This document shows, piece after piece, positions 37,089 to 50,158 of a stretch of 64,000 bases of DNA. Source of the stretch: Advenella kashmirensis WT001 (GTDB taxonomy: Bacteria; Pseudomonadota; Gammaproteobacteria; Burkholderiales; Burkholderiaceae_B); NCBI RefSeq assembly GCF_000219915.2, contig NC_017964.1, positions 1,860,001 to 1,924,000 on the forward strand, written 5' to 3'. Each line of letters starts with the position of its first letter. Position 1 is the stretch's first letter. The position numbers were made by a program, and so were the translations under genes. The notes beneath the pieces were generated by a model that saw only the letters and a list, made by a program, of their open reading frames with translations, did no database searches and was not told the DNA's origin.

Positions 37089-39095
37089 ATGTCTGTTTTT
37101 TTGAACAGTATTGAGAAACACGTGGCCGCCAAGCAAAGCTATGACGAAGCATCAATCCGGGTCCTCAAGGGCCTGGAGCCCGTGCGCGAACGCCCGGGCA
37201 TGTACACCCGCACGGAAAATCCGCTGCATATCATTCAGGAAGTCATCGACAACGCTGCCGACGAATCCCTGGCGGGTTTTGGCAGACAAATTACCGTTAC
37301 GGTCAACACCGACAGCAGCGTAACGGTTGAAGACGACGGGCGAGGTATTCCCGTTGGCCTGCATCCCGAGGAGAAAGCGCCGGTTGTGGAAATTGTCTTT
37401 ACCCGGCTGCATGCTGGCGGCAAGTTCGACAAGAAAGCCGGCGGGGCATACGCATTCTCGGGCGGCCTGCATGGTGTGGGGGTGTCTGTAACCAATGCGC
37501 TGTCAACCCGGATGGAAGTAACTGTCTGGCGCGACAGTAGTGAATACCAGTTGGTATTTGCCAATGGTGGAATGGTCGAGGCGCCACTGACCCGGCTTGG
37601 CGACGCCGTGCCACGCAAGAAGACCGGCACACGGGTGCGCATCTGGCCCGACCCCAAATATTTTGACACTGCCCAGATTCCAATGAACGAGCTGCTGCGT
37701 TTGCTGCGAAGCAAGGCGGTGCTTATGCCCGGTGTTACGGTTGTCCTGAACAATGAAAAAACCGGCGAACAGAAAAAATGGCTTTATGAACGCGGGCTGA
37801 CCGGTTATCTGACCGAATCGCTGGCGGGGGAAGAGTTGCTGGTGCCGGTGTTTGCCGATAGCCAGTATGCAGACAAGTCGCACGAATATTTTGCCGATGG
37901 CGAGGGCGCAGAATGGGCCGTGGCCTGGACTGCCGAAGGGCAAGTGGTGCGCGAATCCTACGTCAACCTGATTCCCACCTCGGCGGGCGGCACGCATGAA
38001 GCCGGCTTGCGCGAAGGGCTATACACGGCACTCAAGAGTTTCATCGAGATGCACAATCTGCTGCCCAAAGGCATCAAACTGCTTCCCGAAGACGTATTTT
38101 CCCGGGCAAGCTTCGTGCTCTCGGCCAAGGTGCTGGATCCGCAGTTCCAGGGGCAGATCAAAGAGCGGCTGAACAATCGCGATGCCGTCAGGCTGGTTGG
38201 TGGCTTTGCCAAAACCTCATTCGAATTGCGCCTGAACAGTAATGTGGAAGCCGGCAGAAAGCTGGCCGAGCTGGCGATCCGCCAGGCACAAGTGCGTACA
38301 CGTTCTGCACAGAAGGTGGAAAAACGCAAGAGTTCCGGTGTGGCTGTGCTGCCCGGCAAGCTGACCGATTGCGAATCATCCGATAGCACCCGCACCGAAG
38401 TGTTCCTGGTTGAGGGCGACTCTGCGGGCGGTTCTGCCAAGATGGGGCGTAACAAGGAATTTCAGGCCGTCCTGCCGCTGCGCGGCAAGGTGCTCAATGC
38501 ATGGGAAGTGGAAAAAGATCGCTTGTTTGCCAACAACGAGATTCACGATATCGCCGTTGCCATTGGCGTAGACCCGCACGGCGCCAATGACAATCCCGAT
38601 CTTTCCGGGCTGCGCTATCGGCGTATTTGTATTCTTTCCGATGCCGACGTTGACGGCTCGCATATCCAGGTGCTGCTGCTCACGCTGTTTTACCGTCATT
38701 TCCCCAGGTTGGTGGAAAACGGCTTTGTGTTCATTGCCAAGCCGCCGTTGTTCAGGGTAGATGTTCCGGCTCAGGGCAAGCGCCCGGCGCGCAAGCTGTA
38801 TTGCCTGGACGAATCTGAGCTGGAGGCTGTCCAGGACAAGCTGGTGCAAAAGGATGGCGTCAAGCCTGCCAGCCTGAGTATCAGCCGCTTCAAAGGCCTG
38901 GGCGAAATGAGCGCCGAACAGCTGTGGGAAACCACAATGAATCCGGACACGCGGCGCCTGCTTCCTGTGGGGTATGGCGAGCTGACGTCCGAAGAGACGA
39001 AAAAAATGTTCAATATGCTGATGGGTAAAGGCGAATCTGCGCAGCGACGCAGTTGGCTCGAAGACAAAGGTAATTTAGCGGAAGTGGATGTGTAA
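37089..39095 (+). CDS. parE: DNA topoisomerase IV subunit B
   Basis: ATPase subunit of topoisomerase IV, which unlinks replicated chromosomes. The 668-residue product has the GHKL motifs [30 protein letters not shown] and [15 protein letters not shown]. The TOPRIM domain shows [16 protein letters not shown] and [39 protein letters not shown] is the conserved C-terminal region. Its length and the missing GyrB-type insert favour ParE, and the downstream ParC confirms it. The frame is intact. Its stop overlaps the parC start by one base (TAATG). Confidence 0.96.
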   Translation: MSVFLNSIEKHVAAKQSYDEASIRVLKGLEPVRERPGMYTRTENPLHIIQEVIDNAADESLAGFGRQITVTVNTDSSVTVEDDGRGIPVGLHPEEKAPVVEIVFTRLHAGGKFDKKAGGAYAFSGGLHGVGVSVTNALSTRMEVTVWRDSSEYQLVFANGGMVEAPLTRLGDAVPRKKTGTRVRIWPDPKYFDTAQIPMNELLRLLRSKAVLMPGVTVVLNNEKTGEQKKWLYERGLTGYLTESLAGEELLVPVFADSQYADKSHEYFADGEGAEWAVAWTAEGQVVRESYVNLIPTSAGGTHEAGLREGLYTALKSFIEMHNLLPKGIKLLPEDVFSRASFVLSAKVLDPQFQGQIKERLNNRDAVRLVGGFAKTSFELRLNSNVEAGRKLAELAIRQAQVRTRSAQKVEKRKSSGVAVLPGKLTDCESSDSTRTEVFLVEGDSAGGSAKMGRNKEFQAVLPLRGKVLNAWEVEKDRLFANNEIHDIAVAIGVDPHGANDNPDLSGLRYRRICILSDADVDGSHIQVLLLTLFYRHFPRLVENGFVFIAKPPLFRVDVPAQGKRPARKLYCLDESELEAVQDKLVQKDGVKPASLSISRFKGLGEMSAEQLWETTMNPDTRRLLPVGYGELTSEETKKMFNMLMGKGESAQRRSWLEDKGNLAEVDV

Positions 39096-41421
39096 TGAGT
39101 GATCAAGACCAGACGGACCTGTTTGAAGCAGCGCCTCCCGAAGACGAAACCATCACCCTGGGTTTGTATGCCGAGCAGGCGTATCTGGACTATGCGGTAT
39201 CTGTCGTGCGTGGACGAGCCTTGCCTGACGTAGGCGACGGACAAAAACCCGTACAGCGACGCATTTTGTATTCCATGAGCGAAATGGGCCTGCGTGCCGG
39301 TGCCAAGCCGGTCAAGTCGGCCAGGGTTGTCGGCGATGTGCTGGGTAAGTTTCATCCGCACGGGGACCAGGCGGCGTACGATGCATTGGTGCGGATGGCA
39401 CAGGATTTCAGCTTGCGCTATCCCTTGATCGACGGCCAGGGTAATTTCGGTTCGCGCGACGGCGATGGCGCTGCAGCCATGCGATATACTGAGGCGCGAC
39501 TGACGCCTATTGCCGATGTACTGCTGGGTGAAATTGACGAGGGCACGGTCGATTTCGTTCCCAACTACGATGGCAGTCAGCAGGAGCCGCAAATGCTGCC
39601 TGCGCGCCTGCCTGTCATGCTGCTCAATGGCGCCTCCGGTATTGCTGTTGGCATGGCAACTGAAATTCCTTCGCATAATTTGCAGGAAGTGGCGGCAGCA
39701 GCCCTGGGTCTGCTGCGCCATCCGAGTATGAGCGATGAAGAGTTGTATACGCTGATTCCGGGGCCGGATTTTCCCGGCGGCGCCCAGATCATTACCCCGG
39801 CCAGCGATATTGCAGCCATTTATTCGTCAGGTCGTGGCTCGCTCAAGGCGCGGGCGCGCTGGGAGTTTGAAGAAATGGCGCGTGGCCAGTGGCAACTGGT
39901 TATCACGGAGCTGCCGCCCAATACCTCGGGCCAGAAAGTGCTGGAGGAAATTGAAGAGATCACCAATCCCAAGGTGCGAACAGGCAAGAAAGCCTTAACG
40001 CCGGATCAGCAGGCAAACAAATCTGCCATGCTGGGTATGCTTGATGCCGTACGTGATGAGTCCGGACGGGAAGCGGCGGTGCGCCTGGTGTTCGAGCCCA
40101 AGTCCTCGCGCATTGATCGCAACGAATTTGTCAATCTGCTGCTGGCCCAGACCAGCATGGAAGGCACGGTATCGGTCAATCTGGTCTGCATTGGTATTGA
40201 CGGCCGTCCGCGACAACGCAATTTGCGTACCGTGCTCGAAGAATGGCTGCAGTTCCGTACACTCACTGTCACACGTCGTACGCGACATCGTCTGGACAAG
40301 GTCATTGATCGTATCCATGTGCTGGAAGGCCGTATGCTGGTCTATCTGAACGTGGACGAAGTGATCCAGACCATACGTGAGTCCGACGAGCCGCGCGCGG
40401 CGCTGATGGAGCGCTTCTCGCTGACGGAAAGACAGGCCGAAGATATTCTCGAAATGCGGCTGCGCCAGTTGGCAAAACTCGAAGGGTTCAAGATTGAACA
40501 GGAACTCAATGACAAGCGTGATGAAGAGAAGAAATTGCAGGAGCTGCTGGACAACCCGTCTGCGCTCAAGCGCATGATCGGCAAGGAAATTGAAGCCGAC
40601 GCGAAAAAGTATGGCGACCCGCGCCGCACAATCATCCAGGAGGCTGAAAGGGCAGTGCTGGAAACCCGTATCGTTCAGGAGCCCGTGACCGTCATCGTAT
40701 CGGAAAAAGGCTGGTTGCGTTCGCGTCAGGGGCATGGTCATGACCACACGCAGTTCGGTTTCAAAACCGGCGATCGCATGTATGCCGCCTACGAGTGCCA
40801 GAGCACCGATACCCTGATCGCGCTGGGCAGCAACGGCCGAGTCTATTCCGTAGCCGTGTCCACCCTTCCGTCGGCGCGGGGTGATGGTCAGCCCATCACC
40901 ACCATGGTTGATCTGGAGCGCGGCACCCAGGTAACCCAGTTTATCGCTGCGCCGCGGACAGTCGCTGGTTACTCATGCAGAGCAACGGACTGGGCTTTAC
41001 AGCAAAACTGTCGGATATGATCAGCCGTCAGAAAGCCGGCAAGCAGTTTGTCACGGTCGAGGCAGAGCAGCATTTGCTGCGCCCCATACCGGTGTTCGAT
41101 AATAGTACCCATCTGGCGATGTATACCGCCAAAGGGAAAATCCTGATCGTAGACCTGGCTGAAGTGAAATCGCTTGCCGGCGGCGGTCGGGGAACCCAAT
41201 TGATGACGCTGGATGCCAGCGACAGTCTGGCCCAGATCATTCCCGTAGGTGAGGGCGGCATTATCGTGTCGGGTATTTATCGCAATAAACAGACCGAGGA
41301 TACGCTTTCGTTGCAGGCGCTGGCCGAATACATTGGCAAACGCGCCCGCAAGGGACGCCTGTTCGTGGTGCGCATGAAAAACATTACACTGTTGCCGGTC
41401 ATGGCAGCAAACAAGGAGTAG
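39095..41421 (+). CDS. parC: DNA topoisomerase IV subunit A (frameshifted as sequenced)
   Basis: DNA-cleaving subunit of topoisomerase IV, about 775 residues after repair. Motifs: [70 protein letters not shown] with catalytic Tyr131, and the C-terminal beta-pinwheel. The quinolone-determining site that is Ser80 in E. coli ParC is Gln92 here, and Glu84 is Asp96. The frame breaks at 40953, where CCGCGG needs one more G to join [20 protein letters not shown]. It is translationally coupled to parE and followed by the reductase at 41426 after four bases. Confidence 0.96.
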
Positions 41422-41425
41422 AGTC

Positions 41426-42466
41426 GTGGGATATAAAGTGACGGTGCATCCCAGCAACCATCAATTTGAGACTACAGAAGGGCAGACCATTCTGGATGCT
41501 GCGCTGAGCGCGGGCTATGTGCTGCCTTATAGTTGCCGCAGCGGATCGTGCTCTACCTGCAAGGGTAAAGTGATTAGCGGTACCTTTGATGCAGGCCCGG
41601 CGCCTGCACAGATTCTGTCGGCAGAAGATATCAGCGCCGGCTATACGCTATTTTGTCAGGCGCACGCGACCAGCGATATGGATATCGAGGTGCGTGAAGT
41701 ACGCATGGCCAGCGACATTCAAATCCGCAAGATGCCTGCCCGGGTCATGGCGCTGGACAAAAAAACCGATGATGTGATGGTCATGAGTTTGCAGCTGCCG
41801 GCTACTGAGCCGTTTCGCTATTATGCCGGGCAATATATCGAGTTCATTTTGAAAGATGGCAAACGCCGCAGTTTTTCCATGGCGACTGCGCCCAATGGTA
41901 CCGAGCCGGTAGAGCTGCATATCCGTCATCTGCCCGGTGGCGTGTTTACAGATCATGTTTTTGGCGCCGGCGCTACGCAAATGAAGGTGCGTGAAATCTT
42001 GCGCGTAGAAGGCCCGCTGGGTTCGTTCTTCTTGCGTGACGAAAGCGATAAACCGATTATCTTCCTGGCCAGTGGTACTGGGTTTGCACCCATCAAGGCT
42101 ATGATGGAACACATTATTGCCAAGGGCATTACCCGCCCGGTCACGCTTTACTGGGGTGGGCGCCGGCCGCAGGATCTGTATATGGACGATCTGGCCCAGC
42201 AGTGGGCACGCGATCTGCCTTTTTTCACGTATGTTCCGGTCATCTCCGATGCTACGCCAGAAGACGCCTGGACGGGCCGTATCGGTTTCGTGCACAAGGC
42301 CGTGATTCAGGACTATCCTGATCTGTCTGGACATCAGGTGTATGCCTGCGGTGCGCCCATCGTGGTCAACAGTGCCCGCAACGAATACACTGGCCTTTGC
42401 GGATTGCCCGAGGACGAGTTTTTCGCCGATTCGTTTACGTCGGAAGCGGACGCCATCCATAACTAA
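41426..42466 (+). CDS. CDP-6-deoxy-3,4-glucoseen reductase-like [2Fe-2S]/FAD oxidoreductase
   Basis: A 346-residue electron-transfer protein. It has an N-terminal plant-type [2Fe-2S] ferredoxin domain with ligands Cys37, Cys42, Cys45 (SCRSGSCSTCKG) and Cys77 (LFCQAH). An FAD-binding domain follows (KRRSFSMATAP), then an NAD(P)-binding domain (IFLASGTGFAPIKAM, VYACGAPIVV). The order matches the AscD/oxygenase-reductase family (CDP-6-deoxy-delta-3,4-glucoseen reductase-like). It starts with GTG only four bases after parC, so it may be co-transcribed. The partner enzyme is unknown; the CDP-sugar role is probably a misnomer, since no sugar genes are near. Confidence 0.88.
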   Translation: MGYKVTVHPSNHQFETTEGQTILDAALSAGYVLPYSCRSGSCSTCKGKVISGTFDAGPAPAQILSAEDISAGYTLFCQAHATSDMDIEVREVRMASDIQIRKMPARVMALDKKTDDVMVMSLQLPATEPFRYYAGQYIEFILKDGKRRSFSMATAPNGTEPVELHIRHLPGGVFTDHVFGAGATQMKVREILRVEGPLGSFFLRDESDKPIIFLASGTGFAPIKAMMEHIIAKGITRPVTLYWGGRRPQDLYMDDLAQQWARDLPFFTYVPVISDATPEDAWTGRIGFVHKAVIQDYPDLSGHQVYACGAPIVVNSARNEYTGLCGLPEDEFFADSFTSEADAIHN

Positions 42467-42491
42467 CTCACCGCGCAGGGGCTGCTTTGAA

Positions 42492-42523
42492 GCCGGTGTG
42501 TCACAGCGACGCACCGGTTTTTA
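42492..42523 (+). terminator. Rho-independent terminator of the parE-parC-reductase unit
   Basis: CCGGTGTGTC/GACGCACCGG stem with one mismatch and a five-base loop, followed by T5, 26 bases after the reductase stop. Confidence 0.75.
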
Positions 42524-42665
42524 TTCATCTGGCCCGGATCTGCGATTGCCTTGTCAGTAATTGGGCATCAAGGGTTCGGTAAGTTGCTGTTGCGCCTCGA
42601 GCGCAAAGGGTACAGCGTTACCAGCAAGACAGGCAGTCAGGGCATTGCGCAGCATGCCTGCGTGA

Positions 42666-45415
<2,750 letters not shown>

Positions 45416-45426
45416 ATCGCCGCAGA

Positions 45427-45451
45427 GGATCCGGCCGGATCCCGGGCCCGG
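45427..45451. repeat. Two adjoining perfect palindromes between alaS and tusA
   Basis: GGATCCGGCCGGATCC (45427-45442) is a 16-base perfect palindrome, and CCGGGCCCGG (45442-45451) a ten-base one overlapping its last base. They lie 12 bases after the alaS stop without a T tract. Confidence 0.6.
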
Positions 45452-45496
45452 CAACCATTTGCGGGGCGCGCGCTGGCTAATCTAGAGGAAATAGCT

Positions 45497-45735
45497 ATGT
45501 CGGAAGAAGTTGCATTTGTTCAGGTGTTGATGCGTCGGGCTTGACCTGCCCGCTGCCGATCTTGCGTGCAAAAAAGGCGCTGGCGACCATACAAAGCGGC
45601 GAAGTATTGAAAATCATTACCACAGACCGCAACGCGATTCGTGATTTCCAGGCATTTTCCAAGCAGACGCATAATCCGCTTTTATCCCAGGAAGAAACGC
45701 AGACGGGTGCCGTCCATTACCTTCAAAGACGCTAA
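45497..45735 (+). CDS. TusA/SirA family sulphur carrier (frameshifted as sequenced)
   Basis: Small sulphur-transfer protein of the TusA family, about 79 residues after repair. The defining motif GLTCPLPILRAKKAL contains the persulphide-bearing Cys in CPxP. AGAGGAA precedes the ATG at 45497. The frame breaks at 45526, where CAGGTGTTG needs one more G to read VQVVDASGLTCPLP; as sequenced a stop follows MRRA. In the family the protein relays sulphur, for tRNA thiolation among others. The tail ends VHYLQRR. Confidence 0.85.
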
Positions 45736-45855
45736 GTCTGTTGTTTTAATTCGGTTTTTCAGATCAATTCGTGGAATCTTCTTGGCAGGAGGCAGCAATT
45801 AGTGCTATCATCTTCTGTTTTAAGAATTCCTGAACTCATTCACAAAGGTCTACCT

Positions 45856-46113
45856 ATGGTGGTTATTCGTCTTGCCCGCGGTGGCTCAAAAAAACGTCCA
45901 TTCTATAATCTGGTTGCTGCCGATTCGCGCAACCGTCGTGATGGTCGTTTCATTGAGCGCGTCGGCTTTTACAATCCTGTGGCCAAAGAAGGCACAGAAG
46001 CCCTGCGCATCGCATCTGACCGCGTTACATACTGGGTTGATAACGGCGCTCAGCTGTCTCCTGCTGTTGCTCGTCTGGTTAAAGAATACTCGGCAAAAGT
46101 AGCCAACGCTTAA
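45856..46113 (+). CDS. rpsP: 30S ribosomal protein S16
   Basis: Small-subunit ribosomal protein (85 residues). [43 protein letters not shown] is diagnostic (given here as [18 protein letters not shown] and the following segment). The start at 45856 is chosen because the 18 upstream in-frame residues from 45802 are not conserved. It leads the usual rpsP-rimM-trmD group, though 440 bases separate it from rimM here. Confidence 0.98.
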   Translation: MVVIRLARGGSKKRPFYNLVAADSRNRRDGRFIERVGFYNPVAKEGTEALRIASDRVTYWVDNGAQLSPAVARLVKEYSAKVANA

Positions 46114-46228
46114 ATTCAAAGCGTTCAAAGCAGCTTTATTCAAAAGCAGATTTTGCTTAAGGTTTGCTTCTGAATCAAGCGTCGGCGTGGCTTGCGCCTG
46201 TATCTAACGGGTAAAAGTACTGGCTCTG

Positions 46229-46255
46229 GCCCTGGCTTCATGCCGGGGCTTTGCC
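46229..46255 (+). terminator. GC-rich hairpin downstream of rpsP, possible attenuator
   Basis: GCCCTGGC/GCCGGGGC pair with one mismatch around a five-base loop and only TTT after it. Placed 115 bases beyond rpsP, it could partly terminate transcription before rimM. Confidence 0.4.
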
Positions 46256-46311
46256 ATTTGCGCTGTAGCTATTGGGCAAACCGGTTTAGAGTAAAATAAA
46301 CCGATGCGACA

Positions 46312-46443
46312 GATCGTCTGATGAACCGTCCGACAGATCGCCCGGCAGGCTGTTCAATGAGCCGTTCAATGGGTTGTCCATAGGATCGTCTATTAGAGCG
46401 TCTATTAGATCATCCAGTGGGATGTCCAATAAACCGCCTGATG
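46312..46443. repeat. Degenerate 12-bp tandem repeat (about 11 units)
   Basis: Eleven consecutive 12-base units such as GATCGTCTGATG, AACCGTCCGACA, AGCCGTTCAATG, GATCGTCTATTA and AACCGCCTGATG share the pattern (G/A)-N-(T/C)CGTC-C/T-(A/G)-(A/T)-T-G. It lies in the rpsP-rimM gap. On the minus strand it encodes a four-residue periodic pattern (PLDD, LIDA, LIDD, PMDN, PLNG) inside an open frame from 46561 to 46286, but no ribosome site supports translation. Confidence 0.75.
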
Positions 46444-46553
46444 GTCGCGTTTGTGGCTGAAGCCAGCCTGCGAGCGCCTCTGGTCTGGCGTCCTTTTTTG
46501 TGGCGTCCCTTTTTGTTTTATCATCATTTGAATTTTCAATGCCTGGAGCTGGA

Positions 46554-47144
46554 ATGAGCACGCTACCCGAGGATCTGGTCGAGCTTGGCCGAATTGTGTC
46601 TGCCTATGGTGTCAAGGGAATGGTAAAAATCCAGCCCTATTCGGACGAGCGCAGCGCGTTGCTGGATATCGACCAGTGGTGGCTGGCACGTGTATCGCCG
46701 CGTAATGGCGCTCTGTTGTCTGCGCACACCCCTGTTCGCGCGCAGCGAGTGCGGGAGCAGGGCTCCGATCTGGTGGCGGCCCTGGAGGGTGTTGCTGATC
46801 GCGATCAGGCCGAAGCCATGAAAGGCACATCGATTTTTGCGTCCAGAAGCCTGTTTCCTTCGGCGCCAGACGACGAATATTACTGGGTCGATCTGATCGG
46901 TAGCCGGGTTTATCTTGAGGATGATGGCCAGCTTGCGGGTATTGTCCTGGAAGTGATGGATAATGGCGCGCACGGGGTGCTGCGGGTTGCTCGGCATCAG
47001 GCCGACGCACAGGGCGAGCCGACGCCGCTACTCGACGCCAAGGGGCGGGTCCAGGAATGGCTGGTGCCTTTTGTCAATGAGCACGTGCCGCAAGTGGATG
47101 TGGCCGCTCGCCGCATCGTCACGCGCTTTCCCCTGGATTTCTGA
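46554..47144 (+). CDS. rimM: 16S rRNA processing protein RimM
   Basis: Ribosome maturation factor that assists 30S head assembly with S19 (196 residues). The N-terminal RimM domain has [24 protein letters not shown]; the PRC-barrel shows [16 protein letters not shown] and [23 protein letters not shown] at 46554 has GGAG eight bases upstream; an in-frame ATG at 46539 is possible. Its stop overlaps the trmD start by one base. Confidence 0.96.
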   Translation: MSTLPEDLVELGRIVSAYGVKGMVKIQPYSDERSALLDIDQWWLARVSPRNGALLSAHTPVRAQRVREQGSDLVAALEGVADRDQAEAMKGTSIFASRSLFPSAPDDEYYWVDLIGSRVYLEDDGQLAGIVLEVMDNGAHGVLRVARHQADAQGEPTPLLDAKGRVQEWLVPFVNEHVPQVDVAARRIVTRFPLDF

Positions 47145-47911
47145 TGCGGTTTGACGTGATTACCCTGTTTCCTGAATTGTTCACAGCGGTGAGCGATTCG
47201 GGTGTTACCGGCAGGGCGCATCGGCAGGGAATCTGGTCGGTCAATACCTGGAACCCCAGGAGCTACACTACAGACGTGCATCATACAGTTGATGACCGCC
47301 CTTATGGCGGCGGACCGGGCATGGTTATGCTCAGCCAGCCGCTTGAGCATGCATTGCTGGCGGCACGCTCGCATCAGCAAGCTCAGGGCTTGCCGCCCTT
47401 GCCGGTGATTCTGATGAGCCCCGTAGGGCGGCGTTTTGACCAGGCGGCTGCCCACTCGCTTGCTGCCACGCCGGGTGCGATTCTGCTTTGCGGTCGCTAC
47501 GAAGGCATTGATCAGCGCTTTATCGATCAGTATGTAGACGACGAGCTGTCTTTGGGTGATTTTGTGCTCTCGGGCGGAGAGATAGCCGCCATGGCAATCA
47601 TGGATGCCGTTGTTCGGTTGCTGCCCGAAGTGCTGCATACGGCTGATTCGGCGATCCAGGATTCATTCCAGCCATCATTGTCCGGCCTGCTGGATAGCCC
47701 TCATTACACGCGTCCGGAGCTGTTTAATGGCGTGCCGGTACCGTCGGTGCTGTCTTCTGGTCATCATAAGAATATCGCACGCTGGAGGCGAGAGGCTTCG
47801 CTTGCGCTCACGGCCCGTCGTCGTCCGGATCTGATCGAGGCTGCCCGGCAAAAGGGTTGGCTGACAAACGAAGATGAAGCATTTTTGCGAACACTGTCAA
47901 CCGGCGTGTAG
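47144..47911 (+). CDS. trmD: tRNA (guanine-N1)-methyltransferase TrmD
   Basis: Methylates G37 of tRNAs to keep reading frame; a SPOUT-knot enzyme of 255 residues. [31 protein letters not shown] and the knot [33 protein letters not shown] are diagnostic. It is coupled to rimM. In most proteobacteria rplS follows trmD; here a monooxygenase gene comes next. Confidence 0.98.
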   Translation: MRFDVITLFPELFTAVSDSGVTGRAHRQGIWSVNTWNPRSYTTDVHHTVDDRPYGGGPGMVMLSQPLEHALLAARSHQQAQGLPPLPVILMSPVGRRFDQAAAHSLAATPGAILLCGRYEGIDQRFIDQYVDDELSLGDFVLSGGEIAAMAIMDAVVRLLPEVLHTADSAIQDSFQPSLSGLLDSPHYTRPELFNGVPVPSVLSSGHHKNIARWRREASLALTARRRPDLIEAARQKGWLTNEDEAFLRTLSTGV

Positions 47912-48121
47912 TGGACAGTCATGCTAAGGGCAGGGTTTTTGTCGCTTTGGGTCATTGCCTGTATTACTATTGCTTAGTCAACTATTTTTCTGTGCGGATC
48001 GCTGCGCTCAGCCCATGCGCTGTTCGTTTGCATCACTTGCCGGCCGCGGCACGCTGATCATCTGCGCATATACCTTCAGGCCCGTCAAAGGCGCCTGCTG
48101 TCTGATTTTTGCGAGGCCGTT

Positions 48122-49126
48122 GTGATTCCATTTTCAGTACTAGATCTTTCTCCCGTCAATGAAGGCGAAACCACCCGCGAAGCGCTGCATCATTCCCTGA
48201 AACTGGCGCAAACCGCCGAAAAACTGGGTTATCGTCGCTTCTGGATGGCTGAACACCACAATATGCCGGGGATTGCCAGCGCAGCAACCTCGGTTGCGCT
48301 TGGCTTTATTGCCGGCGGCACGCAATCGATCCGGGTGGGCTCGGGAGGTGTGATGCTGCCCAACCACTCGCCGCTGGTGATTGCCGAGCAGTTTGGCACA
48401 CTGGCTTCGCTGTATCCCGATCGTATCGATCTGGGGCTTGGGCGTGCACCGGGTACGGATATGACAACGGCCCGGGCATTGCGACGCGACATCCATGCTG
48501 CCGCAGAGCGGTTTCCTGAAGATGTTCAGGAATTGCAGGCTTATTTTGAGGATGCGCGGCCTGGACAGGCTGTGCGGGCGGTGCCGGGTACCGGCTTGCG
48601 TGTTCCCTTGTGGCTGTTGGGCTCCAGTTTATACAGCGCCCAGCTGGCGGCGCATCTGGGCCTGCCGTTTGCGTTTGCATCGCATTTTGCGCCGACTGAT
48701 TTGATGCCCGCGTTGTCAGTCTACCGGACCATGTTCCAGCCGTCTGCCTATCTGGAAAAGCCATATGCGGTTGCCTGTATCAATGTCATTGCCGCCGAGA
48801 CGGATGAAGAGGCTCGGTTTCACTACACCTCTATGCAATTGGCTTCGGTTCAGTTGTTCCGGGGCAAGCCAGGCAAAATGCCGCCGCCGGTGGATAATAT
48901 TGATACTTTGGTCACGCCCATGGAAAAAGCCGGGGTTGAGCAGAAACTGGCGTATTCCATGGTTGGCTCGCCTGCTACGGTACAGCACGGCATAGAGCGC
49001 TTCATCGAGGCGACTGGCGTCAATGAACTGATGATTACGTCGCGCATTTATGACGTGCAGGCCAGGCTTACGTCCCTGGCGCTGACGGCACCCATATTCA
49101 ACCCGAACGTTACCGCAAACGCCTGA
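48122..49126 (+). CDS. Luciferase-like monooxygenase family flavoprotein
   Basis: A 334-residue protein of the bacterial luciferase-like (LLM) family, flavin-dependent monooxygenase or related reductase; the subgroup resembles YhbW. It starts with [29 protein letters not shown], followed by [71 protein letters not shown] (conserved LLM core) and [20 protein letters not shown] near the end. Substrate is unknown. A 210-base gap separates it from trmD, so it is probably transcribed separately. Confidence 0.9.
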   Translation: MIPFSVLDLSPVNEGETTREALHHSLKLAQTAEKLGYRRFWMAEHHNMPGIASAATSVALGFIAGGTQSIRVGSGGVMLPNHSPLVIAEQFGTLASLYPDRIDLGLGRAPGTDMTTARALRRDIHAAAERFPEDVQELQAYFEDARPGQAVRAVPGTGLRVPLWLLGSSLYSAQLAAHLGLPFAFASHFAPTDLMPALSVYRTMFQPSAYLEKPYAVACINVIAAETDEEARFHYTSMQLASVQLFRGKPGKMPPPVDNIDTLVTPMEKAGVEQKLAYSMVGSPATVQHGIERFIEATGVNELMITSRIYDVQARLTSLALTAPIFNPNVTANA

Positions 49127-49201
49127 TTCACACACTTAAGGTATTGCTGCGAACCGGCAGTGCACGTCATTTGTGTGCATTGCAACAACATTTTTCGCCC
49201 T

Positions 49202-49228
49202 TGCACTTTTTTGGTGCGTAGATTGCAT
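49202..49228 (+). promoter_or_regulatory. Candidate sigma-54 promoter with overlapping NtrC-like dyad
   Basis: TTGGTGCGTAGATTGCAT (49211-49228) has the GG-N10-GC of sigma-54 promoters and matches TGGCACG-N4-TTGCW at ten of twelve fixed positions. TGCAC-N7-GTGCG at 49202-49218 is one mismatch from the NtrC dyad TGCAC-N7-GTGCA. More TGCAC/GTGCA half-sites occur at 49161, 49175 and 49241. The downstream gene starts at 49422. This is a pattern match only. Confidence 0.35.
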
Positions 49229-49421
49229 GAAAGTTGTGCTGTGCACTAAATATTTGGCTTTTGGCTATTTTCACTTGAATTTAAAGCGTGTATGATTTAA
49301 GTATCGTCTTGCGGTTTGAATCACGGGTCTTAGCATCTTGATTTTTAAGAAAAAATCGCTATATAACTCGTATTGAAACGTAAATAACTCTTGCCTTTCT
49401 TAGGGTTTTCCATCACACTAT

Positions 49422-49919
49422 ATGGCTATGGTCACTAAAGTTCTTTTTGTATGCATGGGCAATATTTGTCGCTCTCCCGCTGCGGAGGGGGTCTTTCGTC
49501 GCCTTGTCGAAGAGGCAGGCTTACAGGACTCCATTACGACAGATTCGGCCGGAACTCAGGACTACCATATTGGTGATCCTCCGGATGGTCGTGCCCAACT
49601 GGTGTCAAGAAAGCGCGGCTACGATATTTCCCAATGCCGCGCCCGGCAGGTCACTCCCAATGATTTCAAGGAGTTTGATCTGATTCTTGCAATGGATTGG
49701 GATAATCTGTCGTATCTGCAGCAAATTTGTCCGAAGCCACAGCAGCACAAGCTGATGCTGCTTATGCGATTTGCTAACGACTACGAAGAAGCAACGGTGC
49801 CGGACCCTTATTATGGCGGTCTGGACAGCTTCACGCGTATGCTTGATTACCTGGAAGACGCCTGTCAGGGCGTGTTCGAGATCATCAGCAAGCGCGTTAA
49901 ACAATATCAGGCAGCTTAA
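49422..49919 (+). CDS. Low-molecular-weight protein tyrosine phosphatase
   Basis: A 165-residue cysteine-based phosphatase or arsenate-reductase fold protein. The P-loop is V-C11-MGNI-C-R17-S near the N-terminus, and the general-acid Asp is in VPDPYYGG. Length is normal. The start could also be the ATG six bases downstream. It precedes the isc operon, an arrangement also familiar from other betaproteobacteria, but with a 310-base gap and own control signals between them. Its protein target is not known. Confidence 0.93.
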   Translation: MAMVTKVLFVCMGNICRSPAAEGVFRRLVEEAGLQDSITTDSAGTQDYHIGDPPDGRAQLVSRKRGYDISQCRARQVTPNDFKEFDLILAMDWDNLSYLQQICPKPQQHKLMLLMRFANDYEEATVPDPYYGGLDSFTRMLDYLEDACQGVFEIISKRVKQYQAA

Positions 49920-50158
49920 CGCTGCGCGCTCAGGGCTGGCTTGCGTACGCGGGCCAGTCGTGTTGAGTGTCGGACCGATAGGGTACTCAGCCAGCGGTCC
50001 AGGGATAAGCAGGCAATCTGACATTCCCAATTTGATGCCCGGTGTGCTCTTCGACAGAAAACAGTTTCATTCTGTCTGGGTTCCTTTCTATAGGCTTTCC
50101 GCCGGCATTTTCCCTCCTTGAAAGGGCATTTCGCAACACCTTTTTATTGCATTGCATT

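Noticed and set aside
46312..46443. CRISPR array
   Set aside because: Units are 12 bases, contiguous and without spacers; no cas genes are present.
46286..46561. 91-codon minus-strand frame over the 12-bp repeat as a gene
   Set aside because: It has no ribosome site and its repeats follow automatically from a 12-base unit; kept only as a finding.
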